Shown here one piece after another: positions 11,278 through 21,700 of a stretch of DNA of 64,000 nucleotides; position 1 is the first letter of the stretch, and every line of letters begins with the position of its first letter. The stretch comes from Thecaphora thlaspeos. Lineage: Eukaryota > Basidiomycota > Ustilaginomycetes > Urocystidales > Glomosporiaceae. Made by a program: the position numbers and the translations under genes. The stretch covers positions 806,001 through 870,000 of the forward strand of contig UWYS01000005.1 in NCBI GenBank assembly GCA_900291925.1. Direction: 5' to 3'. The notes below the pieces were generated by a model. The model did no database searches. It was not told the origin of the DNA and was given only the letters and a program-made list of their open reading frames with translations.

Positions 11278-13059
11278 TCAATGCTTCTCGGCAGCGTGGG
11301 AGGCCATGGCGAGGATGTCGTCAAACTTGGTCCTGGTCAGGACGAGGCTGGAGGTCTGCTCGTCCTCTGGGATTTCTGGATCCTCGATGGTTCCTCCTAC
11401 ACCTGCACCGCGGGCCTCGTCGAGTTCCGACGTCGGTTCCTGCAGCACGATGGCACCGACCGTCCTGGCGAGTCTACTCTCGTAAAAGGCGATGAGGAAG
11501 AGAGGTAGCGAGAAGACGACGCTCTGGACGCAGTAGTTGATCCGAGCGTAGAGACGACGAGGAAGCAGGAACTCAAGCGGTGCGACGAGAAAGACTTCCA
11601 GCAGGTTAAAGGGTGCCAGGTAGACGTACTGGTCCGGCGCGCGAACCATGCCCACCACCTTTTCGCTAAAGAAGCCGGCGTACGTCTCGTGTGCCGACTC
11701 GACGACGTCGCTGTAGGCCGTGCCGAAGAAGGCCACCAGCACGTTGAGCAGGATGACCGAAATGATGAAGCAGTAGGCGTAGAAGAGGATGTGGCCGAAC
11801 GGGTACGAAAAGGCCTGGTCGTTGGTAAAGTCAAAGTCGGCGCCGCCCAGCAGCGTCTGGGTGAGGGTGTCGATGATGCGGACGATGGCGTTGTCGACGC
11901 GCGACTCGTCGGCGGCATCCAGGGCGTAAAAGGCGTGGAAGAAGCCCACCATGACGAGCGCCAGCAGGGTAAAAAAGATGATCGTCTCCTTTGCCATGCG
12001 CAGGATGATGACCTGGAGCGTCCCGAAGTAGACGAAGCCGTCAAACAGCTTCAGCAGCTGAATCCAAACGAGCGGGGCGACGCAGGCGAGGAACTGGAAG
12101 GCGCGCAGCTGGTACGTGTCGGCGGCCTTGCCGTGCGCGACGAAGCTGGTGACGCGGAGCACCATCGAGACGAGGAAGAGGACGTTGGTCGATACGTCGA
12201 GCACCGTCCAGAAGGTGATCGAGTCGATTCCGCCGATCTTGGCCCAGCGCGATGCGTCCTCAAAGATGTAGCCGGCCGCCATGATCCACAGCAGCGCCTC
12301 GGCCACGTCAAACTCCTTGTACGTCCGCGTCTGCACGGTGAAGATGGCCAGGAAGAGGATCCAGATGACAATGTTGATGACGTACTGGTACCGCGGGACG
12401 GCGAGGCGCGAGGGGTGGAAGTGGGCGAGGAAGGAGCCGTCGTCGCGCGCCTCGTACGGCTCAAAGTACGAGTAGCCGTCCGGGCCGTACTTTTGCACGA
12501 GGTCGCCGTTCCAGATGGCGCCGACCACCTTCTGCGTCTCGGTGGACGAGAGGAGGACGGTGGTGTGCTGGTCGATGGCCGTCTCGAGCGCCGAGGTGGG
12601 GAGGCTGACGTCGCCGTCGCTCTCGATGCGGCGGAACTTTTTCGTCAGGCAGAGGTGGCTGTGATCGTAGCCATGTTCGACGGCGACGCGCTCGATGTGG
12701 GCCACGAGACGCCGTGCCGCCACGGCGGTGGCGAGGGCCCTGCGCGAGTTGAGCGTGTAGTCGAGCGGCTGGCGGTCGGCGTCCCTAAGGAACTTCTTTT
12801 GCGCCTCGAGGAGGCAGAAGGGGACGGCGTCGCCAAAGTCGCCGCCGAGCTCATGGTAGGCCAGTACGACGGATGCGGTGATGAGGCCCTCGACCGACGT
12901 GATCGACTCTTCGTCTACCTCGTGGTCGATGAGCTTGACGGTCAGCGCGCGCACGCGCCGGATGAGGGCCGAGATGATGGCGGGCGAGATCTGCGTCTGG
13001 GGCATGATGCGCGATGCCGACTGAGAGAGGCCGCGCTCGCGGTGGACAGAGTTGTCCAT
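11278..13059 (-). CDS. YVC1: TRPY/Yvc1-type vacuolar cation channel
   Basis: This is an intronless gene of 593 residues. About 220 cytosolic N-terminal residues are followed by six hydrophobic spans between about 228 and 480 (YQYVINIVIWILFLAIFTV, EALLWIMAAGYIF, ETIIFFTLLALVMVGFFHAF, HILFYAYCFIISVILLNVL). A re-entrant pore stretch (QTLLGGADFDF) lies before the last span. The C-terminus has an acidic patch (EDPEIPEDEQ), the region that binds Ca2+ in yeast Yvc1. The channel releases Ca2+ from the vacuole on osmotic or oxidative stress. The family assignment rests on overall topology and the shared last-span region. Confidence 0.85.
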   Translation of the reverse strand: MDNSVHRERGLSQSASRIMPQTQISPAIISALIRRVRALTVKLIDHEVDEESITSVEGLITASVVLAYHELGGDFGDAVPFCLLEAQKKFLRDADRQPLDYTLNSRRALATAVAARRLVAHIERVAVEHGYDHSHLCLTKKFRRIESDGDVSLPTSALETAIDQHTTVLLSSTETQKVVGAIWNGDLVQKYGPDGYSYFEPYEARDDGSFLAHFHPSRLAVPRYQYVINIVIWILFLAIFTVQTRTYKEFDVAEALLWIMAAGYIFEDASRWAKIGGIDSITFWTVLDVSTNVLFLVSMVLRVTSFVAHGKAADTYQLRAFQFLACVAPLVWIQLLKLFDGFVYFGTLQVIILRMAKETIIFFTLLALVMVGFFHAFYALDAADESRVDNAIVRIIDTLTQTLLGGADFDFTNDQAFSYPFGHILFYAYCFIISVILLNVLVAFFGTAYSDVVESAHETYAGFFSEKVVGMVRAPDQYVYLAPFNLLEVFLVAPLEFLLPRRLYARINYCVQSVVFSLPLFLIAFYESRLARTVGAIVLQEPTSELDEARGAGVGGTIEDPEIPEDEQTSSLVLTRTKFDDILAMASHAAEKH

Positions 13060-14630
13060 CGTCGTGGTGGATGCGTCGTGGGTCTGACACGCGAGGAGGC
13101 GAGGAGAGATGGTGGTGGCGGTGGCGGTGGCGGTGGCGGTGGGTCGCGTGACAGAGGTGGCAGGCGGGTGTGGCCGGGCGAGTCATGGCAGCAGCAGCGC
13201 TGTGAACCCTGTCGATTAGACTTGCTCGCGCGCCTCGGCCCTTCCGAATGGACATCGATCATCTCAGCCACACGGGGTCCCACGGTCGACAGGTCGCTTC
13301 GAATGCTCCACAAACGCATCCTCGTAACTATCGCGCGACCCTTTGGGCGACCCTTCCAAGGACTCCAGCGGCAGACACTGGGCAGGGTCCAGGCATCTTT
13401 CTTATTGTGCCCCTTCTTCCCACATTCGCGCACCCTCGTCGTCCTTCTCTACATAGAGATCCGGCAGCTTGACCTAGAGGCCCAACAACGCTGCACCAAC
13501 GGCTGCACGAACACCGCTCATCGCCACGTTCCAAGCAGAGATCAAAGATGAAGCGTAAGTTGTTCGATGCCATCGAGGCGGCAGCAGGGCGAGATGCTAG
13601 ATATCATATGAACAGATGAAACGCGAACAACGGGAATCGTCGGGGTCCGGACGCAGTAGAAGGATGCTGGACAGACCCGCATGGTGAAGCTACAACAAAG
13701 GATGGGGATGACGAGGACGGCAAAGAGTAAAGTGGGCGAGGGTACCTTGAGCCATCCCTCACCACTCAGCCCCTCGCACGGCGGTGGCAGTCTGAGAGGT
13801 GTATGTATGTATACCGGCGACTGTAGCTCGGCTCAGCTTTGTCCCCCTAGCCGTGCATAGGCTGCCTGCATCCCGGCGGTGGGCGGATCGAGGTGAGTGA
13901 TGCAGGAGGCGCATCTATGTATGTACGATGCCTGTCCTCACCTCCTCGACCCGCTCCCTGGCGGAAAGGAAGGGGCTCGAGAGTGTACATAGCCTGGCAG
14001 CCACTCGTACGTCGACTTACTGGCACCAAGTCGCTGGCGGTCGCCAGCTTGTGCTGCTGATCTCTTTGGTAGGGTTCGAAGACAAAGGCCGGCGGACGGA
14101 GCGGCGCAAGCAAAGCGGCGCCGAGTGAGTACATACAGCACTTACATACATGGATCGGCAGGCTTAGGAGGCGAGCAAGGCGCAGGCAGCGTTAGCGCCA
14201 TGCAGTACTGTATGTCGATCTCGGACCCCCATGGTCGGCGAGTTTGTGCATGTGTGTAAACGCCGCCGCCGCCGCCGGCCCGGGCGATGTGGACCAGAGG
14301 ACGCAAGGCGCCTGCCGTCCGGGATTTGGACCTTGTCCAGTTGATCCTGGCCTCTGCTCGCGGCGAGGGCTCTTGTAGAGTGGCGGCAATTGATGATCGG
14401 GACGTCTGACTCCGCGAGCATGATAAGGAAGAACAGCAATCGTGAGAATCGGTCCAAGGGGCCATTTTTGTCCGCATCTTCGGGTCGAATGCCGTCAGTC
14501 AGCGCTAGGCTTTCCAGCCAAGATCCGGCCCGGCGTACAAGGGTCAAATCGAGATACACAAACAAGTCAAGGCGGAACTGGCCTTCCAAGAGCGTGGAAA
14601 TGGGCAAATATAAATGACTTCCAGGGCAGC
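13060..14630. other. gene-poor interval between TRPY channel and BCP1
   Basis: This is 1.57 kb without a supported gene. A GGTGGC hexamer repeat occupies 13111-13142. Around 13440-13560 the sequence looks like a transcript leader on the + strand ending in ATGAAGC followed by GTAAGT at 13552, but no acceptable downstream exon was found. From about 13800 to 14215 the motif TGTATGTA/TACATACA appears at least four times, as it does at 4855-5097. Confidence 0.4.
13111..13142 (+). repeat. GGTGGC hexamer tandem repeat
   Basis: About five imperfect copies of GGTGGC lie 50-80 bp upstream of the TRPY channel start codon. Confidence 0.75.
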
Positions 14631-16008
14631 TCATTGAGGAGCGGCAAGGTCGAGCTGAAGCTGTGCCAGCACATCTGCAAGCCGGTCGTACGGCAGGGCG
14701 GCGATGCGGCCAAACAGCGGCGCCTCGAAGCTGTCCGCCGCGTCTTGTGGCGGCGGGAAGCGGAACGTGTGGCTATGTGTCGCGAACTGTGCACAATGCG
14801 GCGGTAGGTTGGGTGCAACAGAAGAGCATGCGATACGCACACGGCGTCAGCAAGAGCTGGCCGCATCTTTTTGCCTGCAGAGTAGGCGCAAACTCACCTT
14901 GGCGATCGCCTTGTCCTCCGGGTGGAAGAGTCCCAGCTCCTCTTCGCCGTGGCCGGTGACTCCGCTTCCCTGTGCGATGGCGCGCACCCGTGCGGCATCC
15001 TTCTTGGCGCCCTGCTTCTTGGCCTCGCGCTTGGCCAGCTTGTTCTTCCGCCGCCTCGCTCCCGCCAATCCGGTGGCCTCGTCATCATCGTCCTCGTCCA
15101 TCGCCTCGTCGTTCGAGAAGGCATCAGCCGAAAATACGCGCGAAAAGAAGATTAGGTGGGAGGGCTTCGCCATTGCGGGCGTCTGTGCGGTCGAGTCAGA
15201 GATGACGAGCGGTTCAGCGTCTGTGCTTTCTGACAGCTCCTTCTCACCAGCGCTTCGCGCGACCAGGGCATGCAGCATGCTTCTCACGAGCAAACGTACC
15301 TTGGTGCTCCTGGCCTGCTCGAGCTCCTCGATGAGCATGTTGTAGAGCGGAGAGGCGACCTGGGGCGGCATATTGACCATCCGCTCGTGAAGCACCACCG
15401 CTACGGGCGGGTTGGTCGATGTCGGCGAGATGGCCTTCTTGATCAGCTCCTGGAAGTCCTTAGAGCTGGCGGACTTGCCGAGCACTTCGCCGAGGTACTT
15501 GGTCAGCGTGGTGGCGGCATCGCTGGAGCTGCTGCCTGGGCCGAGCTCGAGCGCGCTGATGAAGGCGTACGGGTCCTGGTCCTCGTCGCCCTCAATTTTG
15601 ATGGCGGCTCCGACACCGTCGCTCGAGGCGAGCTTGATGACGTGATCGGCCAGCGCTCCCAGGTCGAGCTTGGTAGCGTGCGAGTAGAAGAGCTGTTGCA
15701 AGAGCCGCTTGAGCGCCTGGAAGTCGATTTCCTCGGGTGCCCGGAAGTCGAAGTCGACGTTGATGAAGTCCTGTGGGGGCCGGGAAGAGAATACCAGCAC
15801 AATGCGATGGCGATCTCCGTCAGCGCTCCATCTCTCGAAGCATAAATCCCGTCCCGACCCCATGACATCGATGAAAGAATCTGGGAAAGCTCACTGGGTT
15901 ACTCGAGTCGGAGTCGTAGTCCGAGCCGTCCTCGTTGGGCTGATCGTCCTCTGCCTTGCGCTTCGAGGCTTTAGCCTCTGCGACGGCTGCTGCTGATACG
16001 GCGGGCAT
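14631..16008 (-). CDS. BCP1: Bcp1 / BCCIP family nuclear export and ribosomal protein chaperone
   Basis: The exons are 16008..15895, 15770..14898 and 14786..14631, phase 0 throughout, 380 residues. The first exon gives a short charged start ending in DGSDYDSDSSNP. Exon 2 carries the family core (DFINVDFDFRAPEEIDF, FQELIKKAISP, ERMVNMPPQVASPLY, HLIFFSRVF) and a Lys-rich insert, and ends in LFHPEDKAIAK. Exon 3 resumes with FATHSHTFRF and a C-terminal helix. Yeast Bcp1 acts in nuclear export of Mss4 and as chaperone of ribosomal protein Rpl23. The third exon boundary was chosen because it joins the conserved FHPED and THSHTFRF blocks in frame. Confidence 0.9.
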
Positions 16009-16873
16009 CTTGAAGGTTGTGCTCTGCGGAGAGGGGTTCGGCGAGCGGATGAGTGGTTGTCAGTGGGAGAAGTGATGGCCTTCCTGGCCCAGAAAAAACG
16101 AGCGTTGCTCGCCCTCGTTCGGAGGTGGAGCTAGCAGGCGGCTCAAAAAATCTGCGCAGCCGAGAGACAAATACAGGCATCTTCTCGGCCGACATATGCC
16201 TTTACCTTGCTGGCCTGAGCGCGATCCTCATCCCACCGGCGTTGTCGCCAGCTCATATCGTCTCTTGCGAGGGCCAGACAATCTGAAGGCGAGCAAAAAG
16301 CCGACAAGCTGTCTTAGGAAAAGAAAGGGGGAGTCGAGTGAGGCTAGATGGATGAAATGGCTGCGGCGTAAGGGCAAGGCGGATGCTCTCTACAGGCGCA
16401 GCGGTACACCCCAAGGTCGGGCTCTGCTGCGTGACGTATGGAGAGGCCAGAAATTAAGGCTGGAAAGCTGGAAAAGTGCGGACGGACCGGGGGCAGGCAA
16501 GGCAGACCCGCCAAGCGCGGGGCCTTCACACGACAGGAGCGCGGCCCTGCCTGCCCCGCCAGCCCGCCCTCGCGGCTCTCGCGCATGCAGTCGAGGCTCT
16601 TGGGCCCACCTCCTACATTGCCACCACCACCAACTACACCTCGACTGGGCCACACAGCAGCCCTACTCTCCAACTGGATCGCCAACTGCCCGCCGCCGCC
16701 ACCACCTGACTCTCACCGCTCGTCTGGCCGTCTTTGCAAGCCACGCGCCCACCCTCCTCCCCCCATCCCTGAACCAGGGCCCCGTTGCCGCCGCGATCGG
16801 ATCGATCCGAGCCTGCTGTCAAAGTTCCTCCTTTCCTCGTGCACCTCACACCGCATCGGAAGTTGCCGTCGCC
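16009..16873. other. divergent intergenic region
   Basis: This 865-bp region lies between the BCP1 start and the start of the unrecognised gene. Open frames are present on both strands but read as low-complexity shadows. The part before 16874 is pyrimidine-rich (CACC/CCTCC), as expected of a leader. Confidence 0.45.
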
Positions 16874-18425
16874 ATGTCGCAGCCACAACCTGCAGCCGCC
16901 GATGTCGAGCAGCGCGATGACTCATCCGCCCGCCGCTACGCCAAGACCTCGCACCTCGGCCAGCGCCGCAACGACTACGACGGCCAGTACGACGGCCTCA
17001 CATCGGCAGAACGCACAGAGGCGCTCAAGGCAGCCGCTAACGAGGAGCTTGAGTCCACCGCCGAGTTTCGCAGGGCGCGCGCCCTCACCGCCGACAACCT
17101 AGAGAGGATCCCGGACGCAGACCAGCTGGCGCCGGGCATCCGCCTGCCCGGACAGGGCGTACACTCGCGCGGCGAGCGACATCACCACGACAACGACAAT
17201 GACAACGAAAACGATCTTACCACCTCGTCCACGGAAGCAGACGGCGGAGCATACAGCCACGAGACCAGGGACACGAGCGTCGGCAACTTTGGCGGTGGCG
17301 GAGCGCCGATCCGTGAGTGCCCGGTGCCGTGGATGCCGCACTCGGGGATCATCCCGTCTGCCGTATATGCCCGGCGGAGGAGTCCGATTTATTCTAATCC
17401 TCCCTTTCGTCTCTCTCCTCGTCGCACCTTGTTTTCATCTAGCTGGAGTCCCGCCGGAGCTGGACCCGCGCACCGCATCCTTCCGGCCCCAAAGTCCTGG
17501 CGCTGCCTCCGTCTTCTCGGTCGCCGTGCAGCCTCCGGGCTCTCCGAAGGCCTACATGGTCGATGTCTCGGAGCCCGCCAACCCGTTTGTCGACCCGCGA
17601 GCCAGCATCATTATCGGCGGCGCATCCGCCAACGCCGGATCATCCTACTCGACGTCGGCACGCGGCAGCTCGCCGCCACTCTCTGCCGGGTTTGCCCCCA
17701 CTGACGCAGCCGCCTACGCCGGCCGTCTGACGCCCGGACCCAGTGGTCTCAGCCGCACTGTCGCGAGCGTGGCCCCCTCGGAAGCAGGCAGCATCAGCTC
17801 CAGCGGCACGGGTGGCGGTCAGGGGAGCACCGGGACGGCCGACGACCAGGAACTGGCGCTCCGTGCCGCCTACTTTGAGCGCCAGCGCATGCGCGAGCGC
17901 GAGCAGGAGGGAGGCGAGGCGGGCGTCGGCGGCACGTCGCTGCCCATCTTCCCGCCGAGGGGATCGACGCCGCTCGCCTTTGCACCGGGTCTCTCGTCGC
18001 GGCTGGGCCAGGGCGGAGGTTCACGGGCTGGCAGCACCGCCGCGACCATCGGCACTTCGTCGCCGCCGCCGTCGCTCAACGGCAGCGAGATTCCCGACGG
18101 CGTGGCCTCGCCCTCGAGGAGGGGATCGGTCGACAGCACCGAGACACTCGGCAGCATCCGTGCGCCTCCCAGTATCCCCGGATTCGAAGTCGGGGGAGGG
18201 AGCAGGAGAATGAGCAGGGGCGGCAGCTCGATCGGCGCCGGTATGGGAGACGACGAAGCATCGGGAAGGAGGGGATCCGACGGTGCCGCCGTCTACCAGG
18301 CCATGGACGAGGACTTCGAAGGCGGCGTCTTGGCGGCATCTGTAGCGGCGGCGGCGGCAAGGACGACAGAAGACGAGGCGATGCCGGATACGACTGCAGA
18401 GTTGTCGTCCAAGCCTGGCCAGTGA
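16874..18425 (+). CDS. unrecognised, mostly disordered protein
   Basis: The exons are 16874..17312 and 17443..18425 (phase 1 junction, GTGAGT donor), 473 residues. The start lies in a good context (GTCGCCATG). The first 100 residues look partly ordered and charged (RRNDYDGQYDGLTSAERTEA, EFRRARALTADNLERIPDAD). An Asp/Asn repeat (DNDNDNENDL) follows. The second exon opens with GVPPELDPRTASFRPQSPG and KAYMVDVSEPANPFVDPRA, the most conserved-looking part. The remainder is Ser/Gly/Ala-rich with Arg-containing patches (RRGS, RRMSRGGS) that could be kinase sites, ending in an acidic tail. No domain is recognised, and nuclear or signalling roles would be guesses. The splice fits and codon use matches neighbours, so I think the gene is real. 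Confidence 0.6.
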
Positions 18426-18780
18426 CGGCATCCCGATGCTAGGGCTCCATCTAAGATACGGGTAAAGTGAGAGAATCAATCCGGCTGATTCGGGCGTCTC
18501 GGGCTTTGTTCTTCGCAGGCTACATAATAAAATCCTTTGGTGCGCAAACAACAAAGGCAGCAGGGCAAAAGAACTGAACCATGACCGTACCAGCACGTCG
18601 TCGTATGATTGTGCGGACGGAAACGATATTTCTTTCGTGAGCGTGGACGACGTCTCGACCACAATTTTCCCGGCGCTGCGAAGATGTGTAGCCTTGATCC
18701 CATCGAGCCTGGGTCTCTGTTGAACGGAAGGGCGTTGTTCGTCCGTCTCCGCTCTCGAGAGCGAGCGCCAGAGTAAGGTG
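18426..18780. other. convergent 3' intergenic region
   Basis: This is 355 bp between the stops of the disordered-protein gene and the tricalbin locus. No gene is seen. Confidence 0.5.
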
Positions 18781-21700
18781 CTACAACTCGGTCTCGACCT
18801 GTCCCGTCCTACGATCCTGGATGCTCATCTTACGCATGATCGAGCTGCTGCCAGACTTGGCGCTGCTGCCTAGCCAACTGGCCGTCCGAACCGCCTTGAA
18901 CTGCTTGACGCCGCGATGCTGACGATGTCTCTCACGTTTCTCGCCTGGCCATCGTTTGACTTTTTCTCTAAGTGTCACGCCTGGCTCGTCTTCGTTGTTG
19001 TCGTTGTCGTTGGCGTCGCGGGTTGCGTCGTGGTGGTGGTCGTCTTCGTCTTGCGATGATGACGAACGCGATGTAGTCTCGGATCGAGATGAAGATCGTA
19101 CGTACTGATCATCTTGGTGATTCGGCGTTTGTCGTCGTTCTTCTTGATCTTCACCGTCGCTATCGTCGCTCTCCCCGCCGTCTGCATGCCGAGATCTACC
19201 TCTTTCCTCTCATCCTCTAGATACCCGTGCGTATTCAACCTGGAGCTTGCAAAGTCGCCCTTCTTGTCCCTCAAGCCGGCCGCGACACAGCACTGCCACG
19301 CCTCCAGCACCGCCCTGGCGTCGCTGTTCTCGCCCATGTCGAGGTGCACCTCACCCAGCCCGCTCTTGAACTGCAGACGTACTTCAAGATACCCGACCTT
19401 CTCGGCGCCCAGCCGTTCGGCCTCTTCCTCGTTCCTGTAATCGTGGTAATTTTGTCGTAGGCGGTGGAAGTCGTGCCCCGCCTTGGGACGGTAGATGGCT
19501 AGACGTTCGGTCGTGACTTCGTCGTCTGAGAGGTCTTGCATCCAGACGATGCACATGGCAATCACTTTCGACTTGCCCAGGGCGCTGTGCCCGCGGAACT
19601 CGATCTGGAGACGGGTGAAGTTAGAGGACAAAGACGGGCCGAGGGCTTGCAGGTCAGAATGTGCTCATTCCTCCTGTGCCCCCGAGGCAGACCCTTCTCT
19701 GCCCTGCTTGCAACCCAACTCACCATGTACGGAGCAGCATACCGACGCCGCGCCGCCACTCGGAAGGGAAACTCGTTGTCCTAGATCTTCCACTCGATCG
19801 ACTTCTTGTCGTCGGTATATCGGGCGCGGTGTGCGGGAACCTTGTTGCTCCCGGCCAGCGTCCTTGCCCTCAAGCTCGTCAGGTGGAGATCCTGAGCGCT
19901 GAAGCCGGTCGACTCGACAAAGTCCGTCGCCACTGGCGACGTCAGCAGACGTACGGTGCCGATGTTCCATTCCAATGAGCTCTTGATGCGCGTCATTGCC
20001 ATGACCGGTCGGAAGAGAATGTTGAGCCGGATTCTCCCGTATCCTACCCCCCCCCCCCCCCCCCCCCCCCGGCGATTGGGAAGAACTGAGTTACTTGAGA
20101 TGACTGCGATGCCTTGAAAAGGTCCGTCAGGCGCAGCGCCACGACGCCGAGGATCGTGTCGGCCTCGCGCAGGCGCAAGTCGTGGACGACGAACATCACG
20201 AGCGTGCGTCTCCAGTCGCAAATGAAGCGCTCGGTACCCGCGTTGAAGGGCTGGCTCGAAAGCGTCTTGGTGCGCGAGCGGAAGACGGTCTCGTCGTTGA
20301 TGATGATCGTGACGTAGGACGACGGAGCGGTGTGCGTGTCCTCAGTCTCGACGGTCTCGACATTTTGACCCGGCGCGTTCCTGCGACGTCTGACTTGGAT
20401 CCGCTCGACTGGTCGGTGCTCTCGAGGTTGGCGATCTGGTGGATCTGCATCGAGAGGATCCCGGATGGTAGCGAAGGGCTGGGCGGTTCGAACTGGACCG
20501 CCGTCTCCTGATTACGCGTCTGTCGCCCTTGGTCCTGGCGCAGCATCTGGTCGGCGAAGCTCTGGCCTTTCTTGATCGACTCGTGCGACAGCCGGCGCTG
20601 CTTGTCCATTTGCTCGCCGCCGGCATTCCACTTTGTCTCGTCCACCTCCTCGTCCTTCGCTGCCTCCTCCGGCGCTCTTGCATCGCCCTTGTCCGAGCCC
20701 TTGCGCCGCTTATTGGGCGCTTTGGCAAAGAAGCCGACCGACCAATCGATGGTGCCTTCCTTCTTCATGTCGATGCTAAGGCCAATCAGCGTGTCGCTGT
20801 GCCGGAACAGCTTGCCTGGCCGGTTGACGAGCTCGATCAAGTCGACCTCGACGCGACCGAGCATGTCGTCGGCCGTGAATCGGTCCGAGTCCCACAGCGC
20901 GATAGAGACCTTCTCCTTCGCCCGGACCGCCTCGGGCGAAATAGTCATGACGTGGCGCTCCTCCCATCGCGGCGAGAGGTCGTTGATGGCGACGCGCGTG
21001 GCGTACTGCACCTTGCCGTACTTAGCCAGGCTGACGGTGCAGTAGGGATCGCTCGATCCACGCACGTCCTGTGCCTCGAGATCCGAGGCTGAATGGATGT
21101 AGACGACCAACACGCCCAGCGCGTCGACCTCGCGCTTGATATTGTCGCCCATGAGGATCTCGCCGACATCGAGCGTGAGGCTGTTGGGCGCGACGTACTC
21201 GCTGCAGGCGGCATCGATCGACGACTGGATGAAGCTGCTGATGAACGGCAGGCTGGTGATGTGTAGGTAGATAGGGACGACGTCAACTTCGACGCGCGGC
21301 AGACCGACCAGCGAGAGCGTCACCATCTTGGCGAACGGGGGATCAGGGGTCGGCTGAACGCGCATCCGCACCCGGCCCACCAGGCCCTTGATCTCGACCC
21401 AGACGGACAGCGGGACCGTGCAGAGCTTCCGCGCCCCGACGTAGAAACGTATCTGGAGGTGGGCGTTCTTGCTCTTGCTCGCAATGTCTCTGACCGTCGG
21501 CCTGGCTCGATAGACAAAGGCGAGCTCGACGTTGATGAAATTTGATCCGGCGCCCTCTTCGCCGCGCACCTTTTTGCCCGTATCGATGTCATTCTTGCCC
21601 TCGTCCTTAGCCTCGCCCTTGGTATCGCCTTGTGGGCTGCGCTCCTTGGCGTCTTCCTCCTCAAGCCGCCTCAGCACATCCTCCTCGTGCGGGTCCTTCA

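Noticed and set aside
11689..13551. 620-codon open frame on the + strand
   Set aside because: Antisense to the TRPY channel. The translation is rich in Arg/Asp/Val as expected for a shadow frame of a GC-rich gene.
13547..13560. Start of a small gene (ATGAAGC followed by GTAAGT), for example ribosomal protein L41
   Set aside because: No downstream exon rich in Lys/Arg codons with an acceptor was found through 14630.
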